In this document: positions 7,362 through 10,427 of the stretch, piece after piece | Numbering within the stretch: the stretch's first letter is position 1 | Layout: every line of letters starts with the position of its first letter | Source: Nitratiruptor sp. | GTDB taxonomy: Bacteria; Campylobacterota; Campylobacteria; Campylobacterales; Nitratiruptoraceae | Reading direction: 5' to 3' | NCBI GenBank assembly: GCA_015494595.1 | Contig: WGAX01000110.1 | Location: 1 to 10,427, forward strand | DNA: 10,427 nucleotides | The notes under the pieces: generated by a model | The model's database searches: none | The model's input: only the letters and a program-made list of their open reading frames with translations | Told to the model about the DNA's origin: nothing | Program-made: the position numbers and the translations under genes

Positions 7362-10300
7362 CTTCTTTTTCCTCATCTAAAATTTCTACATCAATTCCTA
7401 GCGCTTGCAACTCTTTTGTCAAAACAAATAGGGTCTCAGGGATACCGGGCTCTGGAATCGGCTCAGATTTGGTAATCGCTTTATAAGCTGCCACACGCCC
7501 CTCTACATCATCAGACTTAATTGTAAGCATCTCTTTGAGTGTATGGGCTGCTCCGTGTGCTTCAAGAGCCCATACCTCCATCTCACCAAATCTCTGTCCA
7601 CCAAAGAGGGCTTTACCGCCAACAGGCTGTTGGGTAACAAGCGAGTATGGTCCAGTGCTTCTTGCGTGCACTTTTTCATCAACTAAGTGGTGAAGTTTGA
7701 GCATATACATATAGCCCACATTAACTCGCTCTTTAAACTTCTCACCAGTTCTTCCATCATAAAGCTCAGTCTTGCCATCAAGATCCATCTTTGCCATCTC
7801 ATAGAGCTTCTTAAACTCCTCCTCTGTCACACCTTCAAAAACAGGGGTAGCAAATTTGACACCCTTGCTCCAGTCTCTTGCATACTTTAGCAGCTCCTCA
7901 TCGCTCATCTTCTCAAGCGCCTCTTTTGCATTAATAAGCTTGGATATATCGGCAATTTCAATCATTTTTGCTCTTAACTCATCAAGAAAATCTTTGCGTT
8001 TACTCTCTAAAATCTCTTGGATCTGCTCTCCAAGCCTCTTGCCAATGAGCCCTAAATGCACCTCTAGGATCTGGCCAATATTCATACGTGAAGGAACCCC
8101 GAGGGGGTTGAGTACAATATCGACGATTCTGCCATCTTTGGTATATGGCATATCGATCTCTGGCACAATCACTGAGACAATACCTTTGTTTCCGTGGCGT
8201 CCTGCCATCTTATCACCCACTTTTAGCTTACGCTTCGTAGCAATAAAGACTTTTACAAGCTTCACCACACCGCTTGGTAAAATATCCTCTTTTTCTAAGA
8301 TTGCTAGTTTCTCTTCATGCTCTTCAGTGAGCTTTCTCTTTTCGTTTTGAAAATGGGTTTTAATAGCATTATAGCGCTTTTGTACATCTGCTGAATAGGA
8401 TTTGACCAGTGCATTGAGCGCAAATCTGTTAATAGAGCTTAGCTCCTCTTTAGAGATGATTTCACCTGCTTTAAACTCTTTGTCTTTGATCTTTGCATCT
8501 TTTTCCAAAGGCTCTTTAGAAAGAAGCGAGATGATACGCAGCATCTCCTCTCTATCGATCATCAAGAGCTTATCGTGATGCTCCTTGGAGAGTTTCTCCT
8601 TCTCCTCTTCATAGGCTTGGAGACTTCTTGGATCCTTCTCATACCCCTTTTTAGTAAAAATCTTCACATCAACAACCACGCCCTCCATCGATTGAGGACA
8701 GTAGAGGGATTTATTGACCACATGGCCGGCTTTCTCACCAAAAATTGCACGCAAAAGCCTCTCTTCTGGGCTTGGTCTCACTTCTCCTTTTGGTGAAACT
8801 TTACCTACCAAAATCATACCAGGCTTTACATAGGTGCCAATCTTTACAATACCGCTCTCATCAAGGTGAGCGATCTCTTCCTCTTTTACATTTGGAATAT
8901 CTCTTGTGATCTCCTCTACGCCGTGTTTAAGCTCTCTGGCTTCAATCTCTTTTTCATAGATATGTACAGATGTAAACTCATCATCACGAATGATACGCTC
9001 GCTTACAACAATAGCATCCTCAAAGTTATACCCATTCCAAGGCATAAAAGCAACAAGCATATTTTTACCAAGAGCCAATTCTGCTCTATCCATATTTGGC
9101 CCATCAGTAATAACTTCGCCAGCTTCGACATAATCACCTTTTTTAACAATTGGCTTTTGGGTAAAGCAGGTGTTTTGGTTGGTGCGAAGGTTCTTTTGAA
9201 GCTTATAGTGATCGATATAGGCACCATTCTCATCTTCACCAAGTATATAGATGTTTTCGCTGTCAATCTTCTCAACTACCCCACTTCTTCTAGCCCTAAT
9301 AGACTCCCAGGCATCTCTTGCTACAACTTTTTCCATCCCAGTACCTACCATAGGGGCTTCAGTTTTAAGAAGCGGCACAGCTTGGCGCTGCATGTTGGAG
9401 CCCATTAATGCCCTGTTGGCATCGTCGTGCTCCAAGAATGGGATGAGGCTTGCTGCCACACCCACAACCATACGAGGCGTAAGATCTATTAAATCAACTT
9501 TATTTTTCTCTACTAAAATGATTTCACCATCTTTTCTAGCCTCTACATAATCGCCCTTGATCTCACCATTTTCAATGATCTCTGTATTGGCTGGAGCGAT
9601 GACTTTGCCCTCCTCTTGGGCTGCGGTTAGATAGACGATCTCATCGGTAATCTTGCCATCTTTTACTACTTTATAGGCAGCTTCTATGAAGCCAAGATCG
9701 TTGACTTTGGCATAGGTAGAGAGGGTGTTGATAAGACCAATATTTTGCCCCTCTGGTGTCTCAACCGGACAGATTCTTCCATAATGTGTTGGGTGCACAT
9801 CGCGCACTTCAAAGCCTGCTCGCTCTTTAACAAGTCCTCCCTCTCCAAGGGCAGAGAGCCTTCGCTTATGGGTAATCTCACTCAGTGGGTTGGTCTGATC
9901 CATAAATTGTGAGAGCTGGCCTGTGGCAAAAAACTCTAGAACTGTGTTGGTAATCATTTTAGAGTTGATAAGATCGTGAGGCATTAACTCATCTAGGTTG
10001 CCACTGATTGTAGTCATCTTGTCTCTAATGGCCTTTTGCATCTTCACTAGGCCTGAATGCAGCTCATTTGCCAAAAGCTCGCCAATGGCTCTAATACGCC
10101 TATTGCCTAGGTGATCCCTATCATCAATGCGCCCTTGACCATTTTTGACTTTGATTAAGTACTGCACGGTCTTGATAATATCTTCACTGGTGAGCACTGT
10201 AATGTATTGTGGAACATTGAGCCCAAGTTTATGGTTCATCTTCATCCTACCCACACGGGTAATATCATATTTTTCAGGGTTGAAGAAGAGATCTTTTACA

Positions 10301-10427
10301 AAATTTTTGGCTGTCTCTTTGGTAACAGGCTCTCCAGGACGCATCACTTTGTAGATCCTAATAGCTGCTAAATCATTCTCATCTTCAATGCCTTCAGTCT
10401 GCTTGAGCAGTTTCAAACTCTCTTGAT
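7339..10427 (-). CDS. rpoB: DNA-directed RNA polymerase subunit beta (C-terminal three quarters)
   Basis: This is the beta subunit of RNA polymerase, which forms half of the catalytic cleft, the rifampicin pocket and the RNA exit region. The frame is open through the right edge, and 1028 codons plus a TGA stop are present. By alignment with E. coli from memory, about 345 N-terminal residues are missing. Visible in order: RIYKVMRPGEP (near the right edge), the rifampicin region QLSQFMDQTNPLSEITHKRR at about 9918-9859, EVRDVHPTHYGRICPVETPEG, NFEDAIVVSERI (about 9027), and GDKMAGRHGNKGI with the two active-site lysines (about 8217-8179). The C-terminal VHARSTGPYSLVTQQP and LEAHGAAHTLKEML close the clamp-binding end. 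A charged, probably coiled insertion lies at about 8634-8281, where E. coli has SI2. The classical resistance positions (E. coli D516, H526, R529, S531) have wild-type residues. The protein ends in an acidic tail (EEKEDEETDSN) whose DNA also encodes the rpoC start. Confidence 0.99.
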   Translation of the reverse strand, partial: QESLKLLKQTEGIEDENDLAAIRIYKVMRPGEPVTKETAKNFVKDLFFNPEKYDITRVGRMKMNHKLGLNVPQYITVLTSEDIIKTVQYLIKVKNGQGRIDDRDHLGNRRIRAIGELLANELHSGLVKMQKAIRDKMTTISGNLDELMPHDLINSKMITNTVLEFFATGQLSQFMDQTNPLSEITHKRRLSALGEGGLVKERAGFEVRDVHPTHYGRICPVETPEGQNIGLINTLSTYAKVNDLGFIEAAYKVVKDGKITDEIVYLTAAQEEGKVIAPANTEIIENGEIKGDYVEARKDGEIILVEKNKVDLIDLTPRMVVGVAASLIPFLEHDDANRALMGSNMQRQAVPLLKTEAPMVGTGMEKVVARDAWESIRARRSGVVEKIDSENIYILGEDENGAYIDHYKLQKNLRTNQNTCFTQKPIVKKGDYVEAGEVITDGPNMDRAELALGKNMLVAFMPWNGYNFEDAIVVSERIIRDDEFTSVHIYEKEIEARELKHGVEEITRDIPNVKEEEIAHLDESGIVKIGTYVKPGMILVGKVSPKGEVRPSPEERLLRAIFGEKAGHVVNKSLYCPQSMEGVVVDVKIFTKKGYEKDPRSLQAYEEEKEKLSKEHHDKLLMIDREEMLRIISLLSKEPLEKDAKIKDKEFKAGEIISKEELSSINRFALNALVKSYSADVQKRYNAIKTHFQNEKRKLTEEHEEKLAILEKEDILPSGVVKLVKVFIATKRKLKVGDKMAGRHGNKGIVSVIVPEIDMPYTKDGRIVDIVLNPLGVPSRMNIGQILEVHLGLIGKRLGEQIQEILESKRKDFLDELRAKMIEIADISKLINAKEALEKMSDEELLKYARDWSKGVKFATPVFEGVTEEEFKKLYEMAKMDLDGKTELYDGRTGEKFKERVNVGYMYMLKLHHLVDEKVHARSTGPYSLVTQQPVGGKALFGGQRFGEMEVWALEAHGAAHTLKEMLTIKSDDVEGRVAAYKAITKSEPIPEPGIPETLFVLTKELQALGIDVEILDEEKEDEETDSN
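7370..7373 (-). promoter_or_regulatory. Ribosome binding site of rpoC inside rpoB
   Basis: On the minus strand AGGA is followed by 8 nt and then ATG at 7361, which decides between two in-frame rpoC starts. The site lies within the last dozen codons of rpoB, so ribosomes finishing RpoB pass directly over it. The stretch is purine-only for about 16 nt, and it simultaneously encodes the acidic RpoB tail, the ribosome binding site and the possible upstream start. The placement is seen in the sequence; its use is inferred. Confidence 0.65.

Noticed and set aside
7339..7376. A fused rpoBC gene as in Helicobacter
   Set aside because: The two frames are in different phases, rpoB ends in TGA at 7339 and the rpoC frame is closed by TAG just before 7376, so the genes are separate as written.
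8866..9408. 180-codon plus-strand open frame, with another of 164 codons at 7856-8350
   Set aside because: Both lie fully antisense to conserved rpoB sequence, have no convincing ribosome binding site or recognisable motif, and have the biased composition expected of a complementary-strand shadow.
9847..9924. Rifampicin-resistance substitution in RpoB
   Set aside because: The residues matching E. coli D516, H526, R529 and S531 are all the wild-type amino acids; the few differences (such as T for N518 and L for I530) are ordinary lineage variation.
1..10427. Mobile element, CRISPR array, tRNA or defence system
   Set aside because: Conserved genes fill almost the whole window with spacers of 102 nt or less; no array-type repeats, transposase or tRNA-like fold was seen.

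Overview
The window is a block of housekeeping genes, all on the minus strand, in the order rpoB (3' part) - rpoC - rpsL - rpsG - fusA (5' part). It reads from position 10427 down to position 1. It joins the end of the RNA polymerase beta/beta-prime operon directly to a 'str' operon (S12, S7, EF-G). No mobile element, CRISPR array, tRNA, rRNA or accessory gene is visible. The many plus-strand open frames lie antisense to these conserved genes and are shadows.

Organism: the protein sequences look like Campylobacterota (Epsilonproteobacteria). The signs are an RpoC of about 1507 residues with a large insertion in the trigger loop, rpoB and rpoC touching each other (they are fused in Helicobacter and Wolinella), rpsL-rpsG-fusA directly after rpoC, and RpoB wording such as QFMDQTNPLSEITHKRRL. 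The base composition is only moderately AT-rich, so a free-living or hydrothermal-vent-type member seems more likely than a host-adapted one. The genus cannot be fixed from this sequence.

Layout from upstream to downstream: rpoB occupies 10427-7339, with about 345 N-terminal residues lying beyond the right edge. rpoC (7361-2838) starts inside the last codons of rpoB. A 92-nt gap (2837-2746) carries a consensus-like TATAAT and a small palindrome. rpsL follows (2745-2374). Then comes a 102-nt spacer (2373-2272) with two hairpins and a 28-codon open frame. rpsG (2271-1801) follows, then a 74-nt spacer with a hairpin (1800-1727), then fusA (1726-1), which runs off the left edge after 575 codons. 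No stretch over 300 bases lacks a gene.

How they work together: beta and beta-prime form the catalytic core of RNA polymerase, S12 and S7 are primary 30S proteins (decoding centre and head), and EF-G drives translocation. The likely regulation is transcription from upstream of rpoB plus an extra promoter before rpsL. Translational coupling probably acts at the rpoB/rpoC overlap and possibly through the structured rpsL-rpsG spacer, which sits where E. coli has its S7 autoregulatory site. I see no evidence of an undescribed multi-gene system. The points worth checking are in the overlap and the three spacers.
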